Below, piece by piece: positions 1 to 8,834 of a stretch of DNA of 64,000 nucleotides. Source of the stretch: Marinobacter lipolyticus SM19 (GTDB lineage Bacteria > Pseudomonadota > Gammaproteobacteria > Pseudomonadales > Oleiphilaceae); assembly GCF_000397065.2 (NCBI RefSeq), contig NZ_KE007326.1, forward strand, positions 459,689-523,688. The letters are read 5' to 3'. The number at the start of each line of letters is the position of its first letter. Position 1 is the first letter of the stretch. Both the position numbers and the translations under genes were made by a program. Under the pieces are notes generated by a model that was given only the letters and a program-made list of their open reading frames with translations, searched no databases and was not told where the DNA came from.

Positions 1-237
1 TTCCTGCGCGCTCAGGTAACGGACAAACTCGTCAGAACCACCGATGTAGTGCTCACCCGCCAGGATCTGGGGCACCGTGTGCACTGGCCTGCCAATCTTG
101 TCGGCAATGTCCGCCTTGGACATGCCTTGCTCGACCATGTCTATATAGGTGAAAGGGATGCCCTTCGCCTCACACAACCGCTTTGCACGAACACAGAAAC
201 CGCAGGACGAGCGGCCGTAAATGGTCACATGCTCCAT
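1..237 (-). CDS. grxC: Glutaredoxin 3 (partial, C-terminus beyond window)
   Basis: Small cytoplasmic thiol-disulfide oxidoreductase that uses glutathione to reduce protein and mixed disulfides. The 79 codons present begin MEHVTIYGRSSCGFC, so the dithiol active site CGFC lies at residues 12-15. The cis-Pro segment TVPQI and a later IGGSDEF complete the glutaredoxin fold. The family is usually about 85 residues, so only a few C-terminal residues are cut off by the window edge. The ATG is preceded by a good ribosome site, AAGGAG, about seven bases upstream. A dyad at 292-313 lies upstream and may be an operator. The next gene in the same direction is a chemotaxis receptor, with no evident functional link. 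Confidence 0.93.
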   Translation of the reverse strand, partial: MEHVTIYGRSSCGFCVRAKRLCEAKGIPFTYIDMVEQGMSKADIADKIGRPVHTVPQILAGEHYIGGSDEFVRYLSAQE

Positions 238-291
238 ATTTTGCTCCTTAAACAAAAAAACCAGGCGGGGGTCACGCCTTCAACAAATATT

Positions 292-313
292 GGCGACATG
301 ATGTCATGTCACC
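292..313. promoter_or_regulatory. Inverted repeat upstream of grxC, possible operator
   Basis: Two 10-base half-sites, GGCGACATGA and TCATGTCACC, flank a 2-base centre and match at 9 of 10 positions. The inner seven pairs (GACATGA/TCATGTC) are perfect. The site lies about 55 bases upstream of the grxC start, where a transcription factor could bind. No known regulator motif was recognised. Confidence 0.35.
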
Positions 314-350
314 ATAGAAAATAAAATTGATGCTTTGAATGGCCGTCATA

Positions 351-377
351 GCACTAACCGATACACAGGGTTAGTGC
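351..377. terminator. Perfect 9-bp hairpin between the chemotaxis receptor and grxC
   Basis: GCACTAACC and GGTTAGTGC pair perfectly around a 9-base loop. It lies about 30 bases past the stop of the receptor gene in its transcription direction. There is no clear U-tract, so it may be a weak or factor-assisted terminator, or an mRNA 3'-end stabiliser. Confidence 0.4.
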
Positions 378-408
378 CTGAATCCACACACAAATTCCGA
401 AGGAACCC

Positions 409-2535
409 TCAGGTTTTCAGGCGCCCCAGCTCAGCATCCAGCACCTCTACCTGATCATCCAGCGCCTCACCGCTGCCGCGAACCCGCTGGGCGAGAAGCC
501 GCAGGTCGCTGGCCGCGTCCCCGATTTTCGTCAGATTCCGGTTGATCTCTTCACTGACAGAACTCTGTTCCTCAGCCGCCGTTGCCACCTGAGTCACGTG
601 CTCCACAATGGTCCCGATACGCTCGACCACCGCCGCCAGGGAATGGTCCGCCTCACGGGTACCATCCACTGCCGTGGTTGCACGGTCCACACCGGAACGA
701 ATCACCGACACCGCACCGTGCACGTCGCTCTGCAGGCCGTCGATCATCTCACTGATTTCGTCTGTCGATTCGCGGGTACGGGACGCCAGAGTGCGTACCT
801 CATCGGCCACCACCGCGAAGCCACGCCCTTGCTCACCTGCACGGGCGGCCTCTATCGCCGCATTCAGCGCCAACAGGTTGGTCTGCTCGGCAACGCCGCG
901 AATCACTTCCAGAATCCGGTTAATGTCATCACTGCGTGTTGCCACCTGCGTGATGGCGGTACTGGCTTCGCCCATATCCGCCGACAAAGCACTCACACCG
1001 TTGACCGCAGCGGTGAGCGTATCCTGAGTAAACCTGACGCCATCCTGAGCCTGCCGGGCGTTCTCGGCCGCTTCTCCGGCAAACCCTGCCACCTCACCGG
1101 CGGCCGCCGACATTTCGTTCATGGCAGTGACAACGCTGTCGATGTCCTGATGCTGACGTTCAGTCTGCTCATCCGTCTCCCGCGCGATGTCGCCAACATC
1201 CGTTGCCTGCTGGCGCACCTTGCCGTTCACGTGTTTGAGATCGTTGATCATGTCCCTCAAGCGAGCAAGAAACGCATTGAACCCACCTGCCAGTTCAATC
1301 AGTTCCGCATGGGTATCAATGGACAGCTCACTGGTAAGGTCCCCGTCAGCACTGGCGAGATTCTTCATGCGGTCACGGATTTCGTTCAGGGGCCGGGTCA
1401 CCGAGCGAACGAGCACCACCAGGATCAGAATGGCAATAACCGATACCGCAATGCCTACCATGGCCTGACGCGCTGCCGTGGTACCGACTTCATCAGACAA
1501 CAGTGCCGTAATCTCAGACACGTCAGCCAAAGCGATATCCCGCGGCAACTCAATCAGCAGTGACCATTGCGTTCCCGGCAAATCAATCTCCACCGGATAA
1601 GACACGGCAAGGGTCTCGCCATCATCGTAGCTCTGATTGCCCTGGTGCAGATCCACAAATTCACTTGCCAGCTCAGGTAAAGCTTCGTTCAATGGCCGTC
1701 CCAGGTGATTATCGTAATGGCTGGATGCGGCAATCAGCCCCTTGTCACTCAATAACGTGACCCGGGATTTGCCATCGTACAGCTCGTTGCTGACGTTCCC
1801 GATGGTTTGCTGCAGCGTCGAGAGATTGATATCAACACCCACCACCCCGGCAAACTTGCCATCATCAAGAATGGGAACCACAAGGCTGGTCATCAACTCG
1901 GAATAGCCTTCTGCGATCTCGTATTCGTAGGGCTCCATGATGCATGGCTGTTTGCTGTCCCGTGAGCACAGATACCATTCGGCTTCTCGAATACCGAACT
2001 CATTGCGGCTATCCAGGTATTTGACGGCCGGGTCCTCGGTACGACTGAAAACCACCTCTCCTTCCGGTGAACGGTAAAAATAGATTTCCAGGGTCCCCTC
2101 ATCGCTACTGTGCTCCTCCACTCCACCGGTGAAGTAGCGATCCTGCCCGTCGTAGGCGTCCGGCTCAAACTGTGCATACACCGAGCTGAGGCTCTTTTGC
2201 TCCTCCAGCACTCTGCCAATGGTCTCCTGCAACGCAATTCGGCTGATCCTGCCGGAGCTGTCAGCCTGGGTGTTGCGAATAATCACGTTGCGAACCACTT
2301 CCGGAGTGCGATAGGCCGTCGCGAACTGACCGCTGACCAGTTCGCCATACTTGCCGGCGGTTGCACTGAGCCGTTCCATCACAATACCCTGCACAGTATC
2401 CCGGGTTGTCGTGGTGATCCGCTCTTCCATATCACCCAGCGACAACTGGGCAGTCACCACGATACTGCCGCCCATCACCAGCAGCAGCGTAATGACCAGG
2501 GCATAGAGTTTAAAACGTAGCGAAAGCTCTTTCAT
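409..2535 (-). CDS. Methyl-accepting chemotaxis protein with periplasmic Cache-type sensor
   Basis: Inner-membrane chemoreceptor of 708 residues that signals through CheW/CheA to the flagellar motor. TM1 is at about residues 10-30. A large periplasmic domain (about 35-350) contains a pattern typical of double-Cache sensors, ending [11 protein letters not shown]2 is at about 358-378, then HAMP to about 432 and a long coiled-coil signalling domain. The invariant hairpin tip (about 545-585) reads [20 protein letters not shown]. There is no C-terminal NWETF-like pentapeptide, so methylation enzymes would not be tethered there. A longer open frame exists upstream, but the start MKELSLRFK places a short cytoplasmic N-terminus before TM1, as usual. 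The ligand cannot be told. Confidence 0.93.
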   Translation of the reverse strand: MKELSLRFKLYALVITLLLVMGGSIVVTAQLSLGDMEERITTTTRDTVQGIVMERLSATAGKYGELVSGQFATAYRTPEVVRNVIIRNTQADSSGRISRIALQETIGRVLEEQKSLSSVYAQFEPDAYDGQDRYFTGGVEEHSSDEGTLEIYFYRSPEGEVVFSRTEDPAVKYLDSRNEFGIREAEWYLCSRDSKQPCIMEPYEYEIAEGYSELMTSLVVPILDDGKFAGVVGVDINLSTLQQTIGNVSNELYDGKSRVTLLSDKGLIAASSHYDNHLGRPLNEALPELASEFVDLHQGNQSYDDGETLAVSYPVEIDLPGTQWSLLIELPRDIALADVSEITALLSDEVGTTAARQAMVGIAVSVIAILILVVLVRSVTRPLNEIRDRMKNLASADGDLTSELSIDTHAELIELAGGFNAFLARLRDMINDLKHVNGKVRQQATDVGDIARETDEQTERQHQDIDSVVTAMNEMSAAAGEVAGFAGEAAENARQAQDGVRFTQDTLTAAVNGVSALSADMGEASTAITQVATRSDDINRILEVIRGVAEQTNLLALNAAIEAARAGEQGRGFAVVADEVRTLASRTRESTDEISEMIDGLQSDVHGAVSVIRSGVDRATTAVDGTREADHSLAAVVERIGTIVEHVTQVATAAEEQSSVSEEINRNLTKIGDAASDLRLLAQRVRGSGEALDDQVEVLDAELGRLKT

Positions 2536-2581
2536 TGCGATGGAACCTGTTCGATTTCGGTGTTTATAGCGAGGTAACAAC

Positions 2582-3034
2582 TTGGCATACCTGACCCTGT
2601 TCCTGACAGCCTTTGCCGCAGCCACCCTGCTTCCGGCGTATTCCGAAGTCATGCTGGGCGCGATGGTCACCCAGGACTATTCCCTGTGGTGGCTCTGGTT
2701 CTGGGCAACAGCGGGAAACACACTGGGCTCTGTTGTTAATGGGGTTATCGGCCGGCAGGTGGATCGCTTTAAGGAAAAACGCTGGTTTCCGGTGACCGAG
2801 GAGCAACTGGAGAAAGCACGAAACAGGTTTAACCGATACGGTCAGTGGTCGTTGTTATTAGGCTGGATGCCCCTGGGGGGCGACGCGCTCACACTCATCG
2901 GAGGCGTGATGCGCGTGCCCTGGCTGAACTTTGTAGTTCTGGTTGCCATTGGCAAGGGCGTACGTTACGGCTTTGTACTCTGGTTGGTCCTCAATACCGC
3001 CGGGGTGCCCTCGGAATCGGTGCCATCACCGTAA
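2582..3034 (+). CDS. yqaA: YqaA-family small membrane protein (VTT/SNARE-associated type)
   Basis: Predicted inner-membrane protein of 150 residues related to E. coli YqaA and the DedA/VTT group. The family is linked to membrane homeostasis, but its biochemical role is not settled. The N-terminus [21 protein letters not shown] is the family signature, followed by [14 protein letters not shown], then [17 protein letters not shown] and a last hydrophobic segment. The likely start is TTG at 2582, because GAGGT lies six bases before it and no ATG is near. It diverges from the chemoreceptor, leaving only 46 bases between the starts. Its last 70 bases overlap the end of the convergent ABC1 kinase gene. 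Confidence 0.85.
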   Translation: MAYLTLFLTAFAAATLLPAYSEVMLGAMVTQDYSLWWLWFWATAGNTLGSVVNGVIGRQVDRFKEKRWFPVTEEQLEKARNRFNRYGQWSLLLGWMPLGGDALTLIGGVMRVPWLNFVVLVAIGKGVRYGFVLWLVLNTAGVPSESVPSP

Positions 3035-4419
3035 AGGTAGGCACGAAGCAGATCTTCACCATTAAACTCAGCGTTGAGTACCGCGATAAAGGTGTATACC
3101 CCAATCAGTTTCCGGTTGAGGAACACAAACTCTTTTGGGGGCACCCTGAAATAACGGCTGATAGCCGACCTTGCCGCCTGGCGGGCCACCCTTGAGGGCA
3201 AATCGCTCTGTTTCCAGCGGTACTCGCCCTTGGCATTGACGGCGTAATCCGGCCACTGGCTCCGGTCCCGGACAAGCGGTTCCAGCACTGACATGCAAAC
3301 TGCCCCAAACTTGTCGAGCACCTCATCCGGCCAGTCACGGCTCATGAAGCGCAACTCCATGCCACCCTCGATGACCGCTGGCAAATCCCCTTCATAGGAC
3401 GCACGAATCATCTGAATAACCGGATCGAGGAAAGCGGGCGAGTAGGCCTGTACGGCGCCAAAATCGAGCAACACGATCTGATCATAGTCCCGGTCGGAGC
3501 CCTGCTCTCCGGCAATGCGGATACGGTAGTTGCCAAAGTTCGGATCGGTCTGGATTTCGCCCCAGACGAACAGCTCCCGGAAGAACAATTCCAGGGCCGC
3601 CAGTCCCAGTTCCGAACGCCGTTCCAGGGGCAGTTCCCGCACAGCCACAGAACTGACCGAATGGCCATGCTCGTAGGTGGAGGCAATCACATGAGCGGTG
3701 GAGAACTCCTGCAACACTCTGGGCACCACAAACCTGGGATCGGCCACCAGCATCTTGCGGAACTTTTCGGTAGTACGGGCTTCCAGCCGGTAGTCCACTT
3801 CCCGGTGCATCATCTCCCGCACCTCTTCCAACCAGTCGTTAAACTCCGGCCCGAAAGACACCAGACGTGCAATTTTCAGAAGATGGGCCACCGCATTCAG
3901 ATCACTGTCTACTGCATCCGCTACACCCGGGTACTGAACCTTCAGAACCAGTTCAAGTCCGTCGCTTTTTCGACGTGCCCGATGCACCTGCCCCAGTGAC
4001 GCAGCTCCGATCGGTTCGGGATCAACATCCAGCTCGGCCAGCCTCTGAGTCCCCAACTCGTCCTTCAACACCCGCTCAATGGCGGTCCATTCGAGAGAGG
4101 TGGTCTGGTCTTCAAGGGTATGCAATGCTTCGGTCACTTCCTCCGGCAGGAAGTGCTCCCCATAAAGGGCCATAACCTGACCGATCTTGACCACACTCCC
4201 CTTGAGTTTGCCCAACTCATCCACCAGAAACTCAGCCTGGCTGGACAGCATGGCGCGGTGTCGCTGATCCCGCTTTTCCCGGCTACTGAACCAGTTCGTC
4301 GCCATATGGGATGCCATCCGCGTGCCTGCAAACAGCCCGGCCCTGGTCAGCGTCAAACGGCGTTCGAAGCTTCCGGTTTTGATACGTGAAACGGAGGTTC
4401 CTCGCTTTTTGGACACCAT
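2965..4419 (-). CDS. ABC1/UbiB-family atypical protein kinase-like protein
   Basis: A 484-residue member of the ABC1 (UbiB/AarF/COQ8) family, whose members are ATPases or atypical kinases that support ubiquinone and lipid metabolism. The family KxGQ motif is at residues 78-81 (KIGQ). The Ala-rich nucleotide loop AASLGQVHRA is at 139-148, the ATP-binding Lys is in LKVQYPG near 160, and the metal-binding DFG is present in VLLDFGAVQ. No C-terminal membrane anchor like that of UbiB is evident, and no ubiE/ubiJ neighbours are present, so this is probably a paralogue rather than ubiB itself. The ATG at 4417-4419 gives the expected basic N-terminus. The 3' end overlaps yqaA by 70 bases. Confidence 0.88.
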   Translation of the reverse strand: MVSKKRGTSVSRIKTGSFERRLTLTRAGLFAGTRMASHMATNWFSSREKRDQRHRAMLSSQAEFLVDELGKLKGSVVKIGQVMALYGEHFLPEEVTEALHTLEDQTTSLEWTAIERVLKDELGTQRLAELDVDPEPIGAASLGQVHRARRKSDGLELVLKVQYPGVADAVDSDLNAVAHLLKIARLVSFGPEFNDWLEEVREMMHREVDYRLEARTTEKFRKMLVADPRFVVPRVLQEFSTAHVIASTYEHGHSVSSVAVRELPLERRSELGLAALELFFRELFVWGEIQTDPNFGNYRIRIAGEQGSDRDYDQIVLLDFGAVQAYSPAFLDPVIQMIRASYEGDLPAVIEGGMELRFMSRDWPDEVLDKFGAVCMSVLEPLVRDRSQWPDYAVNAKGEYRWKQSDLPSRVARQAARSAISRYFRVPPKEFVFLNRKLIGVYTFIAVLNAEFNGEDLLRAYLYGDGTDSEGTPAVLRTNQSTKP

Positions 4420-4681
4420 GAATTATCCGTCCGGTTCAGTACATTTAAGCCCTGGGGCTACTTTCGCCATTATACGTACAGGAGTCGCATCAACCCTCAC
4501 TGAGTCGCCAATCATTTGTCGGCCTCCGGGCCAATGCAACTTCACTCCTTGGCGTATAGCAATGAATCTATTGCAACTCTTTACGTTTCTAAACACTCTA
4601 ACGCGCGGAACCCGTCTAGTATTGAACTGCAGACTCAGCAATACAGACTCAACAATAACATCAGAACAACAAGACCTTAAA

Positions 4682-5773
4682 ATGACCCAAGTCGCCGAAT
4701 ACAAGGCAGATACCGATCTGTCCCAATACCGGGTGAAGGGAGAAATTCCTGTCCCCACCCTGATCGGATGGTTGACGCTCGCTGCCGTTCCTTTGATTGT
4801 TTTTTTTGCGTATCGCTCCTCTCTGCGCGGAGATCCCACCGCCCCGGTTTTTCTGGTGGTTTTCGCGGGCCTGCTGGCCATCAATGGAGTTGCTTACCTG
4901 ATCAGTCACAACAGTACTCTGCAGCGCAGGGGCTTTATTACGGTTATCACTGCACTGTTTACCTATCTGGCGATACAGGCCGTGGAGGACGGTTCTGCCA
5001 TCATCTGGCTGTTTGCTTACCCCCCGGTTGTGTTCTATATCAGCCAGTCCCGGGTCGGGGTTATTGCCTGTAGCGGTGGTCTCGTTGGAGTGGCCATGCT
5101 TTTCAGCCCGATTGGAGACCAACTGTTTGATACACCGTACACGGCCAGTTTCCGCCTCACCATGCTCGTCGTATTCGCTTTTGAAATATCCACCTGTTAT
5201 GTCCTGGACCAGAGCCGACGGCGCAGCAAACTGGGGCTTCTGAAACTGGCCCAGGAATTCGAGTATGCCGCCAAACACGACACGCTTACCGGTCTCGCCA
5301 ATCGCCGTGAAGTGCTAGCGCAGCTTGAAAACGAGTATCAGCGTTACCTGCGCAACTCTCGGACGTTTTCGGTCCTGCTGATGGACATCGACCTGTTCAA
5401 GAGCGTCAACGATAAGCATGGCCATCACATTGGCGATGAGATGATCAAGCTGGTCGCTTCGACCCTGAGGGAGCAATGCCGAAAAGTCGATACCCTGGCA
5501 CGCTGGGGCGGAGAGGAGTATCTGGTATTACTGCCGGAAACCAATACCGAAGAAGCGGTCAAGACGGCCAACCGGATACGCGAGGCGGTCAGCCGCAAAT
5601 CCGTGAATGCAGACGGCCAGGATGTCGCAGCAACCATCAGTGTCGGTGCGGCGACCATCCGCAACGCCGAGTCCGTGGACCGGCTGCTGCAAAGGGCCGA
5701 TGAAGGCCTCTATCGGGCCAAAACCCTGGGGCGCAATACCGTCTGCGATTTCGAAGGCACGTTCACTGACTAG
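4682..5773 (+). CDS. Membrane diguanylate cyclase (GGDEF)
   Basis: Makes cyclic di-GMP from two GTP; 363 residues. The first half holds about six transmembrane helices with no recognised extracytoplasmic sensor domain. The catalytic domain begins at AAKHDTLTGLANRRE and carries an intact GGEEY signature at residues 276-280, so activity is expected. An RxxD inhibitory site (R267-D270) lies five residues before it, predicting product feedback inhibition. The start MTQVAEYKAD was chosen because upstream codons read through sequence opposite the ABC1 gene. The ribosome site is weak. About 260 bases separate it from the divergent ABC1 gene. It converges on lipB with only 15 bases between stops. Confidence 0.92.
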   Translation: MTQVAEYKADTDLSQYRVKGEIPVPTLIGWLTLAAVPLIVFFAYRSSLRGDPTAPVFLVVFAGLLAINGVAYLISHNSTLQRRGFITVITALFTYLAIQAVEDGSAIIWLFAYPPVVFYISQSRVGVIACSGGLVGVAMLFSPIGDQLFDTPYTASFRLTMLVVFAFEISTCYVLDQSRRRSKLGLLKLAQEFEYAAKHDTLTGLANRREVLAQLENEYQRYLRNSRTFSVLLMDIDLFKSVNDKHGHHIGDEMIKLVASTLREQCRKVDTLARWGGEEYLVLLPETNTEEAVKTANRIREAVSRKSVNADGQDVAATISVGAATIRNAESVDRLLQRADEGLYRAKTLGRNTVCDFEGTFTD

Positions 5774-5788
5774 ACTGGCGGTGCCGCG

Positions 5789-6427
5789 CTACCAACCAGA
5801 ACGATACTCAACCTGGTCATGGCCAAGCCCGATGACCAGCTCTTCGGCCAGCCCGGTGGAAAAGTCCGCTACGGTGGCGCCGGGAACAAAATCACTGACC
5901 TGGCACATAGCCATACCCGCATAGCCACAGGGATTGATGCGGCGAAACGGCTCCATATCCATGTTCACGTTCAGTGCCAGACCATGAAATGAACAGCCAC
6001 GGCGGACGCGCAACCCCAGTGAGGCTATTTTGGCTTCCCCTACATAAACCCCGGGAGCATCCGGCCTCGGGGCTGCCGAAATGCCAGAGTGCGCCAACAC
6101 CCTCACAATGGCCTGCTCAATCTGATCCACCAATGTGCGCACACCCAGCTTGGCCCGCGGCAGATTGATCAACAGATAAATCACCACCTGGCCAGGACCG
6201 TGGTAGGTCACTTGCCCACCCCGGTCCACCAGGATCACAGGAATATCCCCCGGCGCCAGGATATGTTCAGCCTTGCCCGCCTGCCCCTGGGTATAGACCC
6301 GTGGGTGTTCCAGACACCACAGCTCATCCGCGACGGTGTCATCACGATCCGCAGTGAAAGCTTTCATCGCCTCCCAGGTTTCCAGGTACGGCTGCTCTCC
6401 CAATGAACGTACAATCAGCGGCGGCAT
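5789..6427 (-). CDS. lipB: Octanoyl-[acyl-carrier-protein]:protein N-octanoyltransferase
   Basis: Transfers octanoyl groups from acyl carrier protein to lipoyl domains, the first step of de novo lipoate attachment, in the cytoplasm. The protein has 212 residues. It contains [12 protein letters not shown] (69-80), the catalytic Lys in KIASLG at 133 and the catalytic Cys in NPCGYAG at 167. The 34-residue spacing between them matches E. coli LipB. The start [10 protein letters not shown] was chosen because it follows the DUF493 stop by four bases. An earlier in-frame codon would overlap that gene. lipA, which often follows lipB, is not here: the next gene downstream is the convergent diguanylate cyclase. 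Confidence 0.96.
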   Translation of the reverse strand: MPPLIVRSLGEQPYLETWEAMKAFTADRDDTVADELWCLEHPRVYTQGQAGKAEHILAPGDIPVILVDRGGQVTYHGPGQVVIYLLINLPRAKLGVRTLVDQIEQAIVRVLAHSGISAAPRPDAPGVYVGEAKIASLGLRVRRGCSFHGLALNVNMDMEPFRRINPCGYAGMAMCQVSDFVPGATVADFSTGLAEELVIGLGHDQVEYRSGW

Positions 6428-6431
6428 AGGC

Positions 6432-6701
6432 TCAAAGCACCATATGCACCCGGCCACTGGCCTTCAGCTCTTCAAACAATGCCTTGAGCTGGGGCTCGCC
6501 TGTCGCAACGATCTTTAACTGCACCGAGGAAAAACGACCACCGCTGCTCTCATTGACAGAAATATCGGCCTCGGTGATACCCGGCGCATGCTGCTCCACG
6601 ACCTCGACCACGAATTCGGTAAAGTCCGGCGCCGCGTTACCAATCACTTTGATGACATAGTCACAGGGAAATTCAATTTTAGGTGCTTTCGGCTCACTCA
6701 T
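6432..6701 (-). CDS. ybeD: DUF493 / YbeD-family protein
   Basis: Cytoplasmic 89-residue protein of the UPF0250/DUF493 family, with an ACT-like fold known from YbeD of E. coli. The molecular role is not established. The sequence has the family opening [11 protein letters not shown] near residue 11 and ends in SGRVHMVL. It sits between dacA and lipB, the same position it takes in E. coli and Pseudomonas, and is probably cotranscribed with both (34 bases after dacA, 4 bases before lipB). Confidence 0.92.
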   Translation of the reverse strand: MSEPKAPKIEFPCDYVIKVIGNAAPDFTEFVVEVVEQHAPGITEADISVNESSGGRFSSVQLKIVATGEPQLKALFEELKASGRVHMVL

Positions 6702-6735
6702 GCCGGCTTACTCCCGAAGACGTCATTGGTCTTCT

Positions 6736-7911
6736 CTAGAATAACTGAACAAAAAAGAGCTTGATGGCATCCCACAGGCGCTTGAACAGACCGCCCTCGG
6801 GCACATCGCTGAGCGCCAGGACCGGCTGGTCCACGATCACGTCATCGCCCAGTTTGACCTGCACACGGCCAAGCTCATCCCCCACCTTGATGGGTGCTTT
6901 AATGACAGAATCAAGGTCCACGGTTGATTCCAGTGAGTCGCGGGAACCGCGGGGAATGGTGACATTGACCTCTTCTGTGACCCCAACAGACAGCTCATCA
7001 TCACGACCGCCCCAGATCCGGGCCTTGATCAGTTCCTGACCAGCGCCAAACAATTTCTCGCTTTCATAGTACCGGAAACCATAGTTCAGCATCTTCTGGA
7101 CTTCCTGGGCCCGGGCTCCGGTACTGTCCGTCCCCATAACCACAGCAATCAGCCGGGTGCCATTGCGCTTGGCTGAAGCCACCAGGCAGTATCCGGCCTC
7201 TTCAGTGTGGCCGGTTTTAAGGCCATCGACGCTGTCATCACGCCAAAGCAGGCTATTGCGATTAGGTTGGCGGATATTGTTGTAAGTGAAGTGTTTCTCA
7301 GCATACAACGGGTAGTTCTCGGGGTAATCGTTGATGATCGCCATCGCCAGTCGCGCCAGGTCGTGAGCGGTGGAGAAATGGTCTGGCGACGGCAGGCCGG
7401 TAGCATTCTCGAAGTGGGTATCGTTCATGCCGAGCAGCTGAGCCTGCTGATTCATGATATCGACGAAAGCCCCTTCACTGCCGGCAACGAACTCCGCCAG
7501 CGCAACCGATGCATCATTTCCCGACTGGATAATGACGCCTTTGAGCAGATCTTCAACGGAGACTTCCGTTCCTTCCTGAACAAAGGTACGAGAGCCTTCG
7601 GTGCGCCAGGCATTGACACTGATCGGCACCATGTCTGACATGGAAAGACGACCCTCATCCAGCTCTCGCTCAACAATATACGCCGTCATCATCTTTGTCA
7701 GGCTAGCCGGTGGCAGCCGTTCATTGCTGTTCTCATCCATGAGCACCCGGCCACTGAGGGGGTCCATCAGGATATAGGAACTCGCCGCCACTTGCGGAGG
7801 CGAAGGAATCAGTACCGTCTGGGCATTGGCCGATCCCAGGGGGATCAAAACCAGAAGCAGTAGAACTGTTAAAGCGCGGAAAACAGGATTAGTCGCCATG
7901 GGTCCATTCAT
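6736..7911 (-). CDS. dacA: D-alanyl-D-alanine carboxypeptidase (PBP5/6 type)
   Basis: Removes the terminal D-Ala from murein pentapeptides in the periplasm, limiting cross-linking. All three penicillin-binding motifs are present: SLTK at 70-73, SGN at 130-132 and KTG at 232-234. A signal peptide ending near SANAQ (about residue 31) precedes the enzyme domain. A C-terminal PBP5-type domain ends in an amphipathic anchor, LFKRLWDAIKLFFVQLF. It has 391 residues from the first ATG, or 387 if the fifth codon (ATG, MATNP) is used; neither has a decisive ribosome site. It lies 26 bases after rlpA in the murein-remodelling series. Confidence 0.96.
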   Translation of the reverse strand: MNGPMATNPVFRALTVLLLLVLIPLGSANAQTVLIPSPPQVAASSYILMDPLSGRVLMDENSNERLPPASLTKMMTAYIVERELDEGRLSMSDMVPISVNAWRTEGSRTFVQEGTEVSVEDLLKGVIIQSGNDASVALAEFVAGSEGAFVDIMNQQAQLLGMNDTHFENATGLPSPDHFSTAHDLARLAMAIINDYPENYPLYAEKHFTYNNIRQPNRNSLLWRDDSVDGLKTGHTEEAGYCLVASAKRNGTRLIAVVMGTDSTGARAQEVQKMLNYGFRYYESEKLFGAGQELIKARIWGGRDDELSVGVTEEVNVTIPRGSRDSLESTVDLDSVIKAPIKVGDELGRVQVKLGDDVIVDQPVLALSDVPEGGLFKRLWDAIKLFFVQLF

Positions 7912-7937
7912 TCGTCGTTATGTGTGTTGATTCTTTT

Positions 7938-8834
7938 TTAATGGGAATCGGTCAGCAGTATAGTCTGGCCAAATCCCCGGCTTTCAAGCCTCGCCTGGGC
8001 TTTTCGAGCTTCATCCGGATTGCTGAAGGGGCCAACCTGCACCCGATGGAAACGTCCGGATGCCGTGTCCACCGCCCTTACCCGCATTGGGTTCTCAATC
8101 ACGTCCCTGGCCTTGTCCAACAACACTTCCGCCGGATTGCGGCTACTGAACGAGCCCAATTGCACAAACAGCGATGTGGCCCCGCCTTTTTCCTCAGCCA
8201 GATCCGCCACCTTTTCAACTGGTACCGGTTCCCCATCGCCAGAAAACGGCTGACCAGCCAGGGTCATGGTGCCATCTTGCTTCACCGTTATGGCAGCAAC
8301 TTCTACCCGGGCGGTCCCCTTACCCTGATATCCCAGCTTCTTGGCCGCTGCGTAGGACAGGTCAATCAGCCGGTCACCGTGAAAGGGCCCCCGATCATTC
8401 ACCCGGACAATCACTGAACGGCCGTTGTCGAGGTTGGTCACCCGGGCATAACCCGGAATTCTCAGGCTCTTGTGGGCCGCCGACATTTCATACATATCAA
8501 AAACCTCGCCATTGGAGGTTTTATGACCATGGAATTTTTCGCCGTACCAGCTTGCGGTGCCCCGCTCAACATAGCCATCATTGCTGGCCATCACCGAGTA
8601 TTGCTTGCCCCAGACAGTATAAGGGGACTTGTTTCCGGCAGACCGGGGCGCTTCATATCGCGGCTGTGCATTCCCTAGCCCCGACACATCAAAATCACCG
8701 TCGGGAGCGCGATCCTGTGAAATCGTATACCGGGAAGAATGATCCTTCTCAGGTGTCGGCGAAGAGGCACAGCCGGATATAACGAAAGCTGTAACGATTA
8801 TTACCAACAACGAGAATGGAGATTGGGTCACCAC
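7938..8834 (-). CDS. rlpA: RlpA-like septal lytic transglycosylase lipoprotein
   Basis: Outer-membrane lipoprotein of 298 residues. In Pseudomonas, RlpA cleaves peptidoglycan strands lacking stem peptides. A lipobox VISGC places the lipidated Cys at 22. A double-psi beta-barrel domain (about 85-180) begins GTASWYGEKFHGHKTSNGE and includes VRVNDRGPFHGDRLIDLS. A C-terminal SPOR domain (about 218-295, FVQLGSFSSR) binds denuded glycan at the septum. The reading frame overlaps mltB by seven bases, so translation is probably coupled, and dacA follows closely. Confidence 0.95.
   Translation of the reverse strand: MVTQSPFSLLVIIVTAFVISGCASSPTPEKDHSSRYTISQDRAPDGDFDVSGLGNAQPRYEAPRSAGNKSPYTVWGKQYSVMASNDGYVERGTASWYGEKFHGHKTSNGEVFDMYEMSAAHKSLRIPGYARVTNLDNGRSVIVRVNDRGPFHGDRLIDLSYAAAKKLGYQGKGTARVEVAAITVKQDGTMTLAGQPFSGDGEPVPVEKVADLAEEKGGATSLFVQLGSFSSRNPAEVLLDKARDVIENPMRVRAVDTASGRFHRVQVGPFSNPDEARKAQARLESRGFGQTILLTDSH

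Noticed and set aside
598-1563. A 321-codon plus-strand frame opposite the chemoreceptor
   Set aside because: It is antisense to the receptor signalling domain and resembles no family.
4322-4681. A longer N-terminus for the diguanylate cyclase
   Set aside because: The extra 120 codons overlap the divergent ABC1 gene start and are poor in coding character; the ATG at 4682 gives a normal N-terminus before TM1.
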